Source: Kytococcus sedentarius DSM 20547
Lineage (GTDB): Bacteria; Actinomycetota; Actinomycetes; Actinomycetales; Dermatophilaceae
Assembly: GCF_000023925.1 (NCBI RefSeq)
Contig: NC_013169.1
Span: 558,001-622,000, forward strand
Length of the DNA stretch: 64,000 nucleotides
Direction: 5' to 3'
Shown: one piece after another, positions 17,300 through 25,205 of the stretch
Layout: every line of letters starts with the position of its first letter
Numbering within the stretch: position 1 is the first letter of the stretch
Position numbers and translations under genes: made by a program
Notes under the pieces: model-generated
What the model was told of the DNA's origin: nothing
Databases searched by the model: none
Seen by the model: only the letters and a program-made list of their open reading frames with translations

Positions 17300-17327
17300 A
17301 GTCTAGGGCTGCCCCCCAGGCCGGCAA
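17300..17327 (-). promoter_or_regulatory. Promoter of the secreted-protein pair
   Basis: On the minus strand, TTGCCG (17322-17327) and TAGACT (17300-17305) are 16 bp apart and 45 nt upstream of the ATG at 17255. Confidence 0.5.
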
Positions 17328-17392
17328 TGGTTTCTGGAAACACGCACTGGGCGAGCGGCTTACGGCAGATGGCGCGCGACAGGCGGGTGCGC

Positions 17393-17469
17393 TCACCCCT
17401 CGGTGGTCACCGCCACCCGGTGCGCGGCACGGGTGAACACCACGGAGAGAGAGCGCGCCCCGCCGGGGG
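17393..17469 (-). pseudogene. Decayed copy of the helD 3' end
   Basis: Read on the minus strand this stretch encodes PGGARSLSVVFTRAAHR followed by VAVTTEG and a stop. The intact helD gene at 18728 ends PGGARVLYVVFTRAAHR then MVVLAEG and a stop. About 18 of the last 24 residues are identical, and the stop codon and following bases (CTCACCCCTCGG on the plus strand) are also shared. No upstream helicase sequence remains. The fragment lies 1.3 kb from the real gene with a lipoprotein gene in between, so it marks an old partial duplication. Confidence 0.85.
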
Positions 17470-17554
17470 GTCTCCTGCTCCGGTCGGTGGTCGGGAGGAG
17501 CCGGCGGAACCACAGGAGGATCCCTGTGTCCCGCAGGCCGCCTACCGTGGCCGC

Positions 17555-18670
17555 ATGAGGCGCATGTGGATGGTCCTGACCGCGGCCGGGCTGGGCTTGA
17601 CCGCCGGGTGTGGGTCAGGTGTGGACGGGGGGCAGGTGGAGGAGTTCGAGTCGTGGGCCCGGGACCAGCCGCAGGTGCAGTCGGTCGACTCGGTGACCTT
17701 CGAGGAACCGGACACCCTGTTCGGCGGAACCAACCCCGAGGTCATCACGACGCTGCACTTCTCGCCCGAGACCAGCGATGAGCAGATCCTCTCCGTCGCC
17801 GGGGCGATGGCCGGTGCCCTCACCGAGGGAGGGGACCCCAAGTACCGGGTCGGTGAGCGGGAGGGCGTCACCTTCCGACTGCAGGGCGACGACCTGGTCG
17901 ACCGGCGGACCCTGGGTCTGGCCTCCGACCTCGAGGCTGCGGCTCCCGACGCGCAGCCGCTCGATCCCGACGTGGACCACGTGGCCATGGTGACGCCGTC
18001 GAGCGTCTCGGCGGTGGTGCGGGATGCGGACATGGCCGACCTCGCGCGGTCCATCGCAATCAGCGGTGGTGCCGTCGGCAACGACCTGACGGTCACCATC
18101 CAGGGGCAGGGCGGGTCGTCGTTCACCTTTCAGGCGGGGGCCGGCCAGGACACTGCGTCGCTCGCCGCGATCGGCGCGGAGCTCGCAGGGCAGGGCATCG
18201 AGGTCCGGACGATGCAGCAGACACCGGACGGCCACCTGTCCATGGAGGTCGGGGAGATGGACCGCTCCCAGGCGGTCGAGCTCGACCGGGCGGTGCGTTC
18301 GTGGCCGGCCGGGGCCGTGGTGCAGGGCGAGGTGGCCGCCTCGGCTGTGCCGGGGGCGACCGACCCGGTCAACCTCGCGTTCGACACCCGCCTGCTGCCG
18401 GCCGGTCAGATGGAGGGCCTGCTCGACGCCGTCGGCGAGGTCCCCGACCCGTGGACCGTCCTCAGCGTCGGCATCACCGAGGGGCGCAGCGCCGCCTACC
18501 TGGCCATCCCCGGCGATGACCGGGAACCCTCTGCGGAGGACATCGCCCGAGTGAAGGAGGGTGGGCTGGCGCTCACGCGGTACGTGGACAGCTACTTCCT
18601 CAACGGCACCCAAGAGGAGGGCGATGCCGTCCCGGGTGAGTGGGTCTCGCCGGGGCCGCAGAACCCCTGA
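17555..18670 (+). CDS. Lipoprotein, unknown function
   Basis: This 371-residue protein begins MRRMWMVLTAAGLGLTAGCGSG, a short signal sequence ending in a lipobox with Cys19, so it should be anchored to the outer face of the membrane. The body contains three loosely similar stretches of strand-helix character (VTTLHFSPETSDEQILSVAGAM, LTVTIQGQGGSSFTFQAGAGQ, VNLAFDTRLLPAGQMEGLLDAV), perhaps repeated domains. ATG 17555 lies 6 nt after TACCGT (17543-17548) with no ribosome-binding site, so it is probably leaderless. The gene sits between a decayed and an intact copy of the helD 3' end. Confidence 0.7.
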   Translation: MRRMWMVLTAAGLGLTAGCGSGVDGGQVEEFESWARDQPQVQSVDSVTFEEPDTLFGGTNPEVITTLHFSPETSDEQILSVAGAMAGALTEGGDPKYRVGEREGVTFRLQGDDLVDRRTLGLASDLEAAAPDAQPLDPDVDHVAMVTPSSVSAVVRDADMADLARSIAISGGAVGNDLTVTIQGQGGSSFTFQAGAGQDTASLAAIGAELAGQGIEVRTMQQTPDGHLSMEVGEMDRSQAVELDRAVRSWPAGAVVQGEVAASAVPGATDPVNLAFDTRLLPAGQMEGLLDAVGEVPDPWTVLSVGITEGRSAAYLAIPGDDREPSAEDIARVKEGGLALTRYVDSYFLNGTQEEGDAVPGEWVSPGPQNP

Positions 18671-18727
18671 GGCGCCTCGGAGCCCCGGTGCGGCCGCGTC
18701 CCGGCCACCATCGGCCTCCCGCAGCCC

Positions 18728-20995
18728 TCACCCCTCGGCCAGCACAACCATCCGGTGCGCGGCGCGAGTGAAGACCACGTACAGCACACGCGCGCCGCCG
18801 GGGGACTCGGCCACGATCTCCTCGGGGTCCACCACCACGGTCGCGTCGTACTCCAGGCCCTTGGTGCTCATCGGGTCGATCGCCACCACGCGCGGGTGCT
18901 CGCCGCGCAGCGGCTCCAGCGCCGCCTCCACGTCCACCCGGTGGACCGCCGGGGTGATCACCGCGATCGCGCCGTCCACCTCATCGACCAGCTCGCGCGC
19001 CGCCTCCACGGCCGCGGTCGCCCACGCGCCGGAGTCCTTCCCCGTTGCCGTGACGCCCACCTCCCGTGGCTGGACCCCGGTCTCGCGCACCGCGTTCGGG
19101 ATGTCCGCCTCCGGCTCGTGGCGGCGGATGTACTCCGCGGCGTAGGCGAAGATCTCGCTGGCGTTGCGGTAGTTCGTGTCCATGTGGAACGAGCGGCGCG
19201 GCTTGGCGCCGAAGGTCTCGTCGCGGGCCTCTTCGGCCTCCGCCGCATCGGGCCAGCTGGCCTGCGCCGCGTCACCCACCACGGTCCACGACGCGGTCCG
19301 GCCACGGCGGCCCAGCATGCGCCACTGCATCGGGGAGAGGTCCTGCGCCTCGTCCACCAGCAGGTGGGCGTACGTCGCGGGCTGCTCCACGGTGCCGTAC
19401 AGCAGCTTCTCCCAGGCTGTGGTGGGGGAGACCTGGTGGTACTCGGTCTCGGCGCGGCCCTCGCCACCCTTCAGCGCGGAGACGCCGTACTGGCTGGCGT
19501 CGTCCAGCTCCTCGACCTCGTAGAAGCCCCGCTCGGTGTCGACCTCCACCTGCGGCTGCCCGATGCGGGCGGAGACCTCGTCCACCAGGGCCGCGTCGGC
19601 CACCGACCAGGTGCCCGTGTCCAGGGCCACCTGCATCGATGCGGCGAGAGCGGCCTGCTCCTCGGCGTCCAGCGCGTCCCGGGCCCAGCCGGCGAGCTGC
19701 TCGGCGTCGGCGAGCCAGAGCACCACCTCGCGCGGGTCCACGGGACGCCACCAGGACTCCATGAAGGCATCCACCTCGCGGGAGTCCTCGAAGCGGCTGA
19801 AGAAGCGCTCCCGGTCCTCGCGCAGGATCTCGCCGGAGGTCTGCGAGCGTGCTTGGGTCCAGGCGGCCTGGGAGAGCATCTCGCGGGCTGCCGCGGCGGC
19901 GTCGTTGCGCTTGGCGCCGCGCAGCACGGTGTTGCGGATGCGTCGCAGGTCCTGCTCCACCAGCCGGATGGCGTGCCCGGAGACGAAGCAGCGCAGCTCC
20001 ACCGGGGCGTCGGGGGCCGGGGCCTTCGCGGCGCGGGCGAGGACCTTGCGGATGCGCAGCATCCCCTTCACGCGCGCGGCCTCCGGGGCGTCCAGGCGCA
20101 GGCCGGTCATGCCGTCCACCACGTCACCGGCGGCGCGCAGGGCCACCGAGTCCTCACCCAGCGTGGGCAGCACGCGCTCGATGTAGGCGGTGTACGCCGC
20201 GCTCGGACCGATGACGAGCACGCCACCGTGCTCGTAGCGGCGCCGGTCGGTGTAGAGCAGGTAGGCGGCGCGGTGCAGGGCAACCACCGTCTTTCCGGTG
20301 CCCGGGCCACCGGTGATGGTGGTGACGCCGCGGGCCTCGGCGCGGATGGCCTCGTCCTGGTGCTGCTGGATGGTGGCCACGATGTCCCGCATGCGCCCAC
20401 CGCGGGAGCGGGTGAGGGCGGCCATCAGGGCGCCGTCGCCGACCACCGGCAGGTCCTCCGGCGGCTCGGCCACCATCAGGTCGTCCTCGATGCCGATGAC
20501 CTGCTCGGCGCGGCAGCGCAGCACGCGACGGCGCACCACCTTGTGGGGCTGCACGGGCGTGGCGCGGTAGAAGGCGCTCGCGGCCGGGGCGCGCCAGTCG
20601 ACCACCAGCGGCTCGTAGTCGTCGTCGCGCACGCCCAGGCGGCCGATGTAGCGCACCTCCTCGACGGTGGGTGCCTCGCCCTCCGCGGGGCCGGCATCCG
20701 GCATCGAGTGGTCCAGGTCGAGGCGCCCGAAGACCAGGCCCTCGTGCTCCATCTCCAGGGAGGTGCGGCGCTTGTGGCTGGAGAACACCAGCGCGTCGCG
20801 CTCGAACAGGCCGGACATCTCCTCGTCGCGGACGTCGCCGGTGCGCATGGTGCGCCCGCGGGCCAGCCCCTCGGCCTCCACCAGGCCGGCCCGCTCGGCG
20901 GCCTTGGCCAGCTCGGCGTGCACGCGATCGACGTGCGCCTGCTCGAGGGCGATCTGCTGCTCGACGAGGGGGTCCTGCTCACGGGACGTGCTCAA
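18728..20995 (-). CDS. HelD/HelR-type RNA polymerase recycling ATPase (UvrD-like superfamily 1)
   Basis: This protein of about 755 residues has an N-terminal acidic coiled-coil-like region (VEQQIALEQAHVDRVHAELAKAAER), then Walker A GGPGTGKT, HLLVDEAQDLSPMQW as Walker B/motif II, a motif III-like VVGDAAQASWPDA, and C-terminal YVVFTRAAHRMVVL. The layout matches HelD proteins, which enter RNA polymerase channels and release stalled complexes. Actinobacterial HelR members are linked to rifampicin tolerance. TTG 20995 is preferred as start because AGGAG lies 6 nt upstream. The alternative ATG 21034 falls at the -10 TAGACT (21036-21041) and could not be in the mRNA made from that promoter. Confidence 0.88.
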   Translation of the reverse strand: MSTSREQDPLVEQQIALEQAHVDRVHAELAKAAERAGLVEAEGLARGRTMRTGDVRDEEMSGLFERDALVFSSHKRRTSLEMEHEGLVFGRLDLDHSMPDAGPAEGEAPTVEEVRYIGRLGVRDDDYEPLVVDWRAPAASAFYRATPVQPHKVVRRRVLRCRAEQVIGIEDDLMVAEPPEDLPVVGDGALMAALTRSRGGRMRDIVATIQQHQDEAIRAEARGVTTITGGPGTGKTVVALHRAAYLLYTDRRRYEHGGVLVIGPSAAYTAYIERVLPTLGEDSVALRAAGDVVDGMTGLRLDAPEAARVKGMLRIRKVLARAAKAPAPDAPVELRCFVSGHAIRLVEQDLRRIRNTVLRGAKRNDAAAAAREMLSQAAWTQARSQTSGEILREDRERFFSRFEDSREVDAFMESWWRPVDPREVVLWLADAEQLAGWARDALDAEEQAALAASMQVALDTGTWSVADAALVDEVSARIGQPQVEVDTERGFYEVEELDDASQYGVSALKGGEGRAETEYHQVSPTTAWEKLLYGTVEQPATYAHLLVDEAQDLSPMQWRMLGRRGRTASWTVVGDAAQASWPDAAEAEEARDETFGAKPRRSFHMDTNYRNASEIFAYAAEYIRRHEPEADIPNAVRETGVQPREVGVTATGKDSGAWATAAVEAARELVDEVDGAIAVITPAVHRVDVEAALEPLRGEHPRVVAIDPMSTKGLEYDATVVVDPEEIVAESPGGARVLYVVFTRAAHRMVVLAEG

Positions 20996-21035
20996 CGCGT
21001 GCTCCTGCTGTGGGTGCCGTCGGCAAAGGGCCATC

Positions 21036-21041
21036 AGTCTA
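21036..21041 (-). promoter_or_regulatory. Probable helD -10 box
   Basis: TAGACT on the minus strand, 40 nt upstream of the TTG start. Its position rules against the in-frame ATG at 21034. No 19-bp rifamycin-associated element could be recognised nearby. Confidence 0.5.
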
Positions 21042-21077
21042 CGGGCCGCGGCCGGGCCGCACGGTAGCCTCGGATCC

Positions 21078-21635
21078 ATGGAGACCCTCACCACCGAGCG
21101 CCTCGTGCTCCGGCCCTTCACCACGGGCGACCACGACTTCGTCGCCGACCTGCACCGGCACCCCGGCATCGAGCGGTTCATCCCCTCCCAGGCCACCACC
21201 ACCCCGGAGCGCACGTCCCACCAGCTGGAGCGGTTCACCTCCTACGCCGACCACCCGGTGCACGGCATGTGGTGCGTCACGCTGGCCGACGGCAGGCCGG
21301 TGGGACTGCTGATGCTCAAGCCGATCCCGTTCTCGGCGGACAACCCCCGCGCCGACGGGGAGTCCGACCTCGAGCTCGGCTGGCGGATCCACGTCGACCA
21401 CGAGGGGAACGGGTACGCCACGGAGGCCGCCCGCCGGGTGCTGGAGCACGCCTGGGGCGCGGGGCTGCCGCGGGTGGTGGCCGTGACCGATCCGGAGAAC
21501 CACCCCTCGATGCGGGTGTGCACGCGTCTGGGCATGCGCGACGCGGGGCTCACCGACGACTACTACGACGAGACGGTGCGGCTGTTCGTCCTGGAGCGGC
21601 CGGACGCGGACGAGACCGCGGAGGACCGGGTATGA
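21078..21635 (+). CDS. GNAT-family N-acetyltransferase (RimJ/RimL type)
   Basis: This 185-residue protein starts METLTTERLVLRPFTTGDHDFV, the classic RimJ/RimL N-terminus. It contains ELGWRIHVDHEGNGYATEAARRVLEHAW, with GNGYATEA as acetyl-CoA loop, and ends with ENHPSMRVCTRLGMRDAG. Function: acetyl transfer to an unknown amine or protein N-terminus. ATG 21078 is 8 nt after TAGCCT (21064-21069) with no ribosome-binding site, suggesting a leaderless transcript. The sirtuin gene starts within its stop (ATGA), so an acetyltransferase and a deacylase are encoded together. Confidence 0.88.
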   Translation: METLTTERLVLRPFTTGDHDFVADLHRHPGIERFIPSQATTTPERTSHQLERFTSYADHPVHGMWCVTLADGRPVGLLMLKPIPFSADNPRADGESDLELGWRIHVDHEGNGYATEAARRVLEHAWGAGLPRVVAVTDPENHPSMRVCTRLGMRDAGLTDDYYDETVRLFVLERPDADETAEDRV

Positions 21636-22387
21636 GCGGCCTCGTCCCCGATGCGGTGGTCGACCTGGCGCGCTCGGCCCGGCGGGTGCTCGTGCTCACC
21701 GGGGCCGGAGCATCGGCCGAGTCCGGCGTGCCCACCTTCCGGGACGCCGCGACCGGGCTGTGGGCGCGCTTCGACCCGATGGAGCTCGCGACCCCGGAGG
21801 CGTGGGCGGCTGACCCCGCCCAGTGCTGGGCCTGGTACGCGTGGCGGGCGCACCTGGTGCGGGGTGCGGAGCCGAACGCGGGGCACCGCGCCATCGCGGC
21901 CTGGCAGCAGCACGAGGGGGTGGACCTGCGCGTCAGCACCCAGAACGTGGACGGCCTGCACGAGCGGTCCGGCGCCGAGGTGTTGGCCCACGTGCACGGC
22001 GACCTGTTCGCGCTGCGGTGCGCACGGTGCGGGGCGGCGTCCGACGCGGAGTACCCGCCGGTGCCCGAGCCCGTGGAGCGGCTGGAGCCACCGGTGTGCG
22101 GGCGCTGCGGTGGTCTGGTGCGGCCGGGCGTGGTGTGGTTCGGGGAGATGCTCCCCGCGGGGGCGCTGGAGGCCACGGTGACCGCTGCGGAGTGGGCCGA
22201 GATGGTTGTGGTGGTGGGCACCTCCGGGATGGTCTACCCGGCGGCTGCCGTCCCGGGCATCGCGCGGGAAGCCGGGGTTCCCGTGGTGGAGGTGAACCCC
22301 GCGGGGTCCTCGCTGCCGGACGGGGCGGACCACGTCATCGAGGCGCCCGCCGGCCAGGCGCTTCCGGCGCTCGTCGCCGCCTTGTAG
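21632..22387 (+). CDS. Sir2-family NAD-dependent protein deacylase
   Basis: This 251-residue sirtuin has GAGASAESGVPTFRDAATGLW near residue 23, TQNVDGLHERSG, catalytic His in HVHGD, two zinc CxxC pairs (CARCG, CGRCGG) and GTSGMVYPAA. The segment WAWYAWRAH carries the Tyr-x-x-Arg pair that in SIRT5 and CobB binds acidic acyl groups, so desuccinylase or demalonylase activity is likely besides deacetylation. It consumes NAD and releases O-acyl-ADP-ribose. It overlaps an acetyltransferase gene by 4 nt. A macrodomain protein able in principle to process O-acetyl-ADP-ribose is encoded 1.5 kb downstream. Confidence 0.93.
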   Translation: MSGLVPDAVVDLARSARRVLVLTGAGASAESGVPTFRDAATGLWARFDPMELATPEAWAADPAQCWAWYAWRAHLVRGAEPNAGHRAIAAWQQHEGVDLRVSTQNVDGLHERSGAEVLAHVHGDLFALRCARCGAASDAEYPPVPEPVERLEPPVCGRCGGLVRPGVVWFGEMLPAGALEATVTAAEWAEMVVVVGTSGMVYPAAAVPGIAREAGVPVVEVNPAGSSLPDGADHVIEAPAGQALPALVAAL

Positions 22388-22456
22388 CCGCTCTCCCGTC
22401 TCGCTCTCGGCCCGGAGCGGCGACGATGCGCATCGCCGAGCTGCTCGCCGCGGCCA

Positions 22457-23104
22457 TCAGTCCAGCCCCAGGGTGGTCACCTGTCGCTCCACGAGGGCTG
22501 CGAAGAGGTGGTCCGCGGGGTCGGCGGTCCCCACGAGGTGTCCGGCGAGCTCCAAGCTGACCACGCCCACGAGGGCCGCCAGCTCGGCGAGCACGGCCCC
22601 CAGCCGGGCCGGTTCCGCGTCGAGCTCGGACGCTGGGCCCGCCAGCTGGTCCAGCAGCTCCGCCCCGGCGAACCTCGAGGCCGCCGCGGCCCCGTTCCGG
22701 GCCGCCGCCAGGAAGGGGCTCGCCACGGCCGTCGCGGCAGGCACCGTCTCCGGCGGTGCCTGGTAGCCGGGGATCGGGGTGCCGTAGATCAGCTGGAACT
22801 CGTGGGGGTGCTGGCGCGCCCAGTCGCGGAAGGCTGACGCCAGGTGCCGCCACCGATCCGCGGGTGAGCCGTCCGGAGCCTCTCCCAGGGCTCCGGCGAG
22901 GTGCTCGTAGCTCTCGATGATCATCGCGGTGAGCAGAGCCTCCCGGGAAGGGAAGTAGCGGTACACCGCTGACGAGACCAGGTCGCTGCCCCGGGCCACG
23001 GCCCGCATGGACAGCCCCACGCCCCCGCGCTCTGCGATCTCCTTCCGCGCGGCGTGGAGGATCCGCGCCCGGGTCTGCTGCTTCGTCTCCTCACGTGTGC
23101 CCAT
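22457..23104 (-). CDS. TetR/AcrR-family repressor with WHG-like ligand domain
   Basis: This 215-residue protein has a TetR DNA-binding domain at residues 8-60 (TRARILHAARKEIAERG, then LSMRAVARGSDLVSSAVYRYFPSREALL). The ligand domain contains FQLIYGTPIPGYQAPPE, a WHG-type pattern. ATG 23104 has GAGAGGA 8 nt upstream. The gene is divergent from a small membrane-protein gene across a 105-bp region holding three copies of a palindromic operator, so it is inferred to repress both genes and to be released by an unknown ligand. Confidence 0.9.
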   Translation of the reverse strand: MGTREETKQQTRARILHAARKEIAERGGVGLSMRAVARGSDLVSSAVYRYFPSREALLTAMIIESYEHLAGALGEAPDGSPADRWRHLASAFRDWARQHPHEFQLIYGTPIPGYQAPPETVPAATAVASPFLAAARNGAAAASRFAGAELLDQLAGPASELDAEPARLGAVLAELAALVGVVSLELAGHLVGTADPADHLFAALVERQVTTLGLD

Positions 23105-23124
23105 GGGCCCGATCCTCTCACTGA

Positions 23125-23192
23125 AAGAGCAGTGCTCTTGACTTGCGAGAGCAGCGCTCTCTACCGTGAGGGGCGCTGAGAGCGCCGCTCTC
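23125..23192. promoter_or_regulatory. Three 15-bp palindromic operators in the TetR/membrane-protein promoter
   Basis: Operators follow RAGAGC-N3-GCTCTY: AAGAGC-AGT-GCTCTT at 23125-23139, GAGAGC-AGC-GCTCTC at 23147-23161, and GAGAGC-GCC-GCTCTC at 23178-23192. The rightward promoter is TTGACT (23138-23143), an 18-bp spacer, and TACCGT (23162-23167). Operator 1 touches the -35, operator 2 fills the spacer, and operator 3 covers the early transcribed region. The centre spacings are 22 and 31 bp, and the sites are fully symmetric, so they are strong candidates for TetR binding. Confidence 0.85.
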
Positions 23193-23209
23193 GGAATGAG
23201 AGGAGAACC

Positions 23210-23860
23210 ATGTCTGCCACCGCCCGCACCCTCCACCCCATCGACCCCCGCCGCCTCGTCGCCCCGCTCACAGGGCTCGGCGCGGGGATGTGCGGCTACC
23301 TGCTCCTGCGCCCCTACGGCGATGTCGGGGGAGGCGCCACCCTCGAGGCGGCAGCCGCCTTCGCCTCACCGCTGTGGGTGGCCTCGCACTGCCTGGGGGT
23401 GGTGGCCCTGGCCTCGTTCGTGCGCCTCCTGCTACGCGTCCATGAGGTGGGCCCCGACCTCGCAACCCGCACCGCGCGCGCGTCTGGCCTGCTCGGCCTC
23501 GTGCTCGTGCTGCCGTACTACGGCGCGGAGGCCTTCGGGCTCCACGCGGTAGGCCGGGCCGCCCAGTCCGGCACCGCGGGGGTGATGACGCTCGAGGAGG
23601 CCATCCGCTCCCAGCCGGTGGCGATCACCGCCTTCGGAGCGGGGCTCCTGCTCCTCGCGCTGGCCGCCGGGTGCTTGGGCCGGGGCTGGCAGCGAGCCGC
23701 CGGGAGCCGGGCGGCCTGGCCGCTCGCCGCGCTGATGGCGGTCTTCCTTCCGCAGTTCTACCTGCCGCCGGTGGGTCGGATGGCGTACGGCGTGGCGGTC
23801 GCGCTGGCCGCGGTGTGGATGCTCGTGTCGGCCTGGCGGACCGACTCGTCGCGGGGCTGA
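23210..23860 (+). CDS. Integral membrane protein under TetR control, unknown function
   Basis: This 216-residue protein has about six hydrophobic segments, such as LGLVLVLPYYGAEAFGLHAVG, AFGAGLLLLALAAGCLG and VAVALAAVWMLVSAW. I do not recognise a transporter motif. It is not a standard MFS, SMR or ABC protein. ATG 23210 has GAGAGGAGAA immediately upstream. Its promoter is covered by three operators of the divergent TetR gene, so it must be expressed only under a specific signal. A role in resistance or envelope stress is conceivable by analogy with other TetR partners but not shown. Confidence 0.75.
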   Translation: MSATARTLHPIDPRRLVAPLTGLGAGMCGYLLLRPYGDVGGGATLEAAAAFASPLWVASHCLGVVALASFVRLLLRVHEVGPDLATRTARASGLLGLVLVLPYYGAEAFGLHAVGRAAQSGTAGVMTLEEAIRSQPVAITAFGAGLLLLALAAGCLGRGWQRAAGSRAAWPLAALMAVFLPQFYLPPVGRMAYGVAVALAAVWMLVSAWRTDSSRG

Positions 23861-23869
23861 CGCTGCCCC

Positions 23870-24406
23870 TCAGCCCCGCGCGGCCTCGAAGGCGGACAGC
23901 AGCTCGGGTGAGAACAGCACGAACCGCACCAGCCGAACCGACTGCGGTGCGTCCGCGGCGAACTCCTGCGCCGCCGCCATCGCCGCCGCTGCCGCATCGG
24001 CCGCCGACCACCCGTACACGCCCGCACCCACGGCGGGCAGGGCCACGGACGCCGCCCCCACCTCATCGGCCACGCGCAGCGAGTTCGCGAAGGTGGCCCG
24101 CAGCAGGGCGGGGTCGGTCTGCCCCGCGCGGCGGTTGGGCCCCACGGTGTGCACCACCCACCGGGCCGGCAGGTTCCCGGCGCCGGTGGCCACGGCCTCG
24201 CCCACCGGCAGCCCGTCGGGCAGCGGCCCGGCCCGCAGCTCCTCGCACTCGGCCAGCAGGTCCGGCCCGGCGGCGCGATGGATCGCGCCGTCCACCCCGC
24301 CGCCGCCCCGCAGCCCGGAGTTGGCCGCGTTGACGATGGCGTCGACCTCCTGGGTCGTGATGTCGCCCTGGACGCACTCGATGCGGACCTCGTCCTGTGT
24401 GCTCAT
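23870..24406 (-). CDS. Macrodomain protein (O-acetyl-ADP-ribose deacetylase type)
   Basis: This 178-residue protein is a single macrodomain. VQGDITTQEVDAIVNAANSGLRGGGGVDGAIHRAAG at residues 13-48 is the ADP-ribose-binding signature with the catalytic Asn/Asp region. VHTVGPN and VALPAVGAGVYGW complete the pocket. MacroD-like members hydrolyse O-acetyl-ADP-ribose or mono-ADP-ribosyl groups on proteins or nucleic acids. The start follows CACACT by 6 nt and a purine-rich GGAGG. It is near the sirtuin but on the opposite strand, so the functional link is suggestive only. Confidence 0.9.
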   Translation of the reverse strand: MSTQDEVRIECVQGDITTQEVDAIVNAANSGLRGGGGVDGAIHRAAGPDLLAECEELRAGPLPDGLPVGEAVATGAGNLPARWVVHTVGPNRRAGQTDPALLRATFANSLRVADEVGAASVALPAVGAGVYGWSAADAAAAAMAAAQEFAADAPQSVRLVRFVLFSPELLSAFEAARG

Positions 24407-24516
24407 GCCTCCAGTGTGGAGGGTTCGCGCGGGCGTGGGCTGGGAGGTGCTGCTCGCGGGGGTGGGGCGGTGGGTACTCCTGCCTGCAGGACGCAGGTCC
24501 TCGATACCGTCGAGGC

Positions 24517-25077
24517 ATGACCACGCTGCGCAACCGCCTCCGTGCCCTGCCGTCCTTCCCGGCGGACCTGCCCGAGTTGGACCCCGACCGGGCCCCGGCC
24601 AGCCCGCACGACCTCTTCGCGAGCTGGCTGGGCGACGCCATCGAGGCGGGCGAGCGCCAACCGCACGGCATGACCCTGGCCACCGTCCGGGACGACGGCA
24701 CCCCGGTGGCCCGCACGCTGATCCTCAAGGACGTCGACACCGACGGTTACCACTTCTCCACGCACCGCAGCAGCCGCAAGAGCCAGCAGCTGGCCACCAT
24801 CCCGCGGGCCTCGATGCTGTTCTGGTTCAAGGAGGCCGGGCGCACGGTCCGCATCACCGGCGGGGTGCAGGAGCTGGGCCGCGAAGCCTCGGAGCGGGAC
24901 TGGCAGGGTCGGCCGTCCTACGACGGTGAACCGAACCCGGACTGGCAGCTCTACGCACTTCTGCCCGAGGAGTTCGAGTTCATGCAGGCCCGCGAGGACC
25001 GCCACCACACCCGCCTGGAGTACCTGCTCGGTGCGGCCGGGTGGGAGCGCGGCCTCGTCCGCACCCCCGCCGGCTGA
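24517..25077 (+). CDS. Pyridoxamine 5'-phosphate oxidase family protein
   Basis: This 186-residue protein contains RTLILKDVDTDGYHFSTHRSSRKSQQLATIPRASMLFWF, which follows the FMN/PLP-binding core of PdxH, and ends in a helix with LEYLLGAAGWERGLVRT. It is shorter than typical PdxH (about 210-230), and the C-terminal active-site region of PdxH is not obvious (HHTRLEYL instead of HDRxxF). It may be a PdxH-like oxidase or a related flavin-split-barrel enzyme. ATG 24517 lies 6 nt after TACCGT (24505-24510) with no ribosome-binding site, so it is leaderless. Confidence 0.75.
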   Translation: MTTLRNRLRALPSFPADLPELDPDRAPASPHDLFASWLGDAIEAGERQPHGMTLATVRDDGTPVARTLILKDVDTDGYHFSTHRSSRKSQQLATIPRASMLFWFKEAGRTVRITGGVQELGREASERDWQGRPSYDGEPNPDWQLYALLPEEFEFMQAREDRHHTRLEYLLGAAGWERGLVRTPAG

Positions 25078-25090
25078 GCCCACCCCCCTC

Positions 25091-25175
25091 GGCAATTTGG
25101 CCACCTGATGCTCACGCATCGCGCGAAACCCCGGCGTGTCGCGACAACCCGGGCACATCAGGTGGCCACCTTGCC
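25091..25175. repeat. Long inverted repeat upstream of purD
   Basis: The 20-bp arms 25091-25110 and 25156-25175 match at 18 of 20 positions (core TGGCCACCTGATG against CATCAGGTGGCCA) with a 45-nt loop. The right arm ends 17 nt before the purD -10. It shares AGGTGGCCAC with the palindrome upstream of purA. It could be a terminator for the PNPOx-family gene, a protein-binding element or a dispersed repeat. The sequence does not decide. Confidence 0.75.
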
Positions 25176-25205
25176 CGGGGGTGGGGTGCCGATAGGGTTC
25201 GCGGC

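Noticed and set aside
18755-21067. 770-codon plus-strand frame opposite helD
   Set aside because: Shadow frame of the HelD gene. Composition follows codon bias, and no motif is present.
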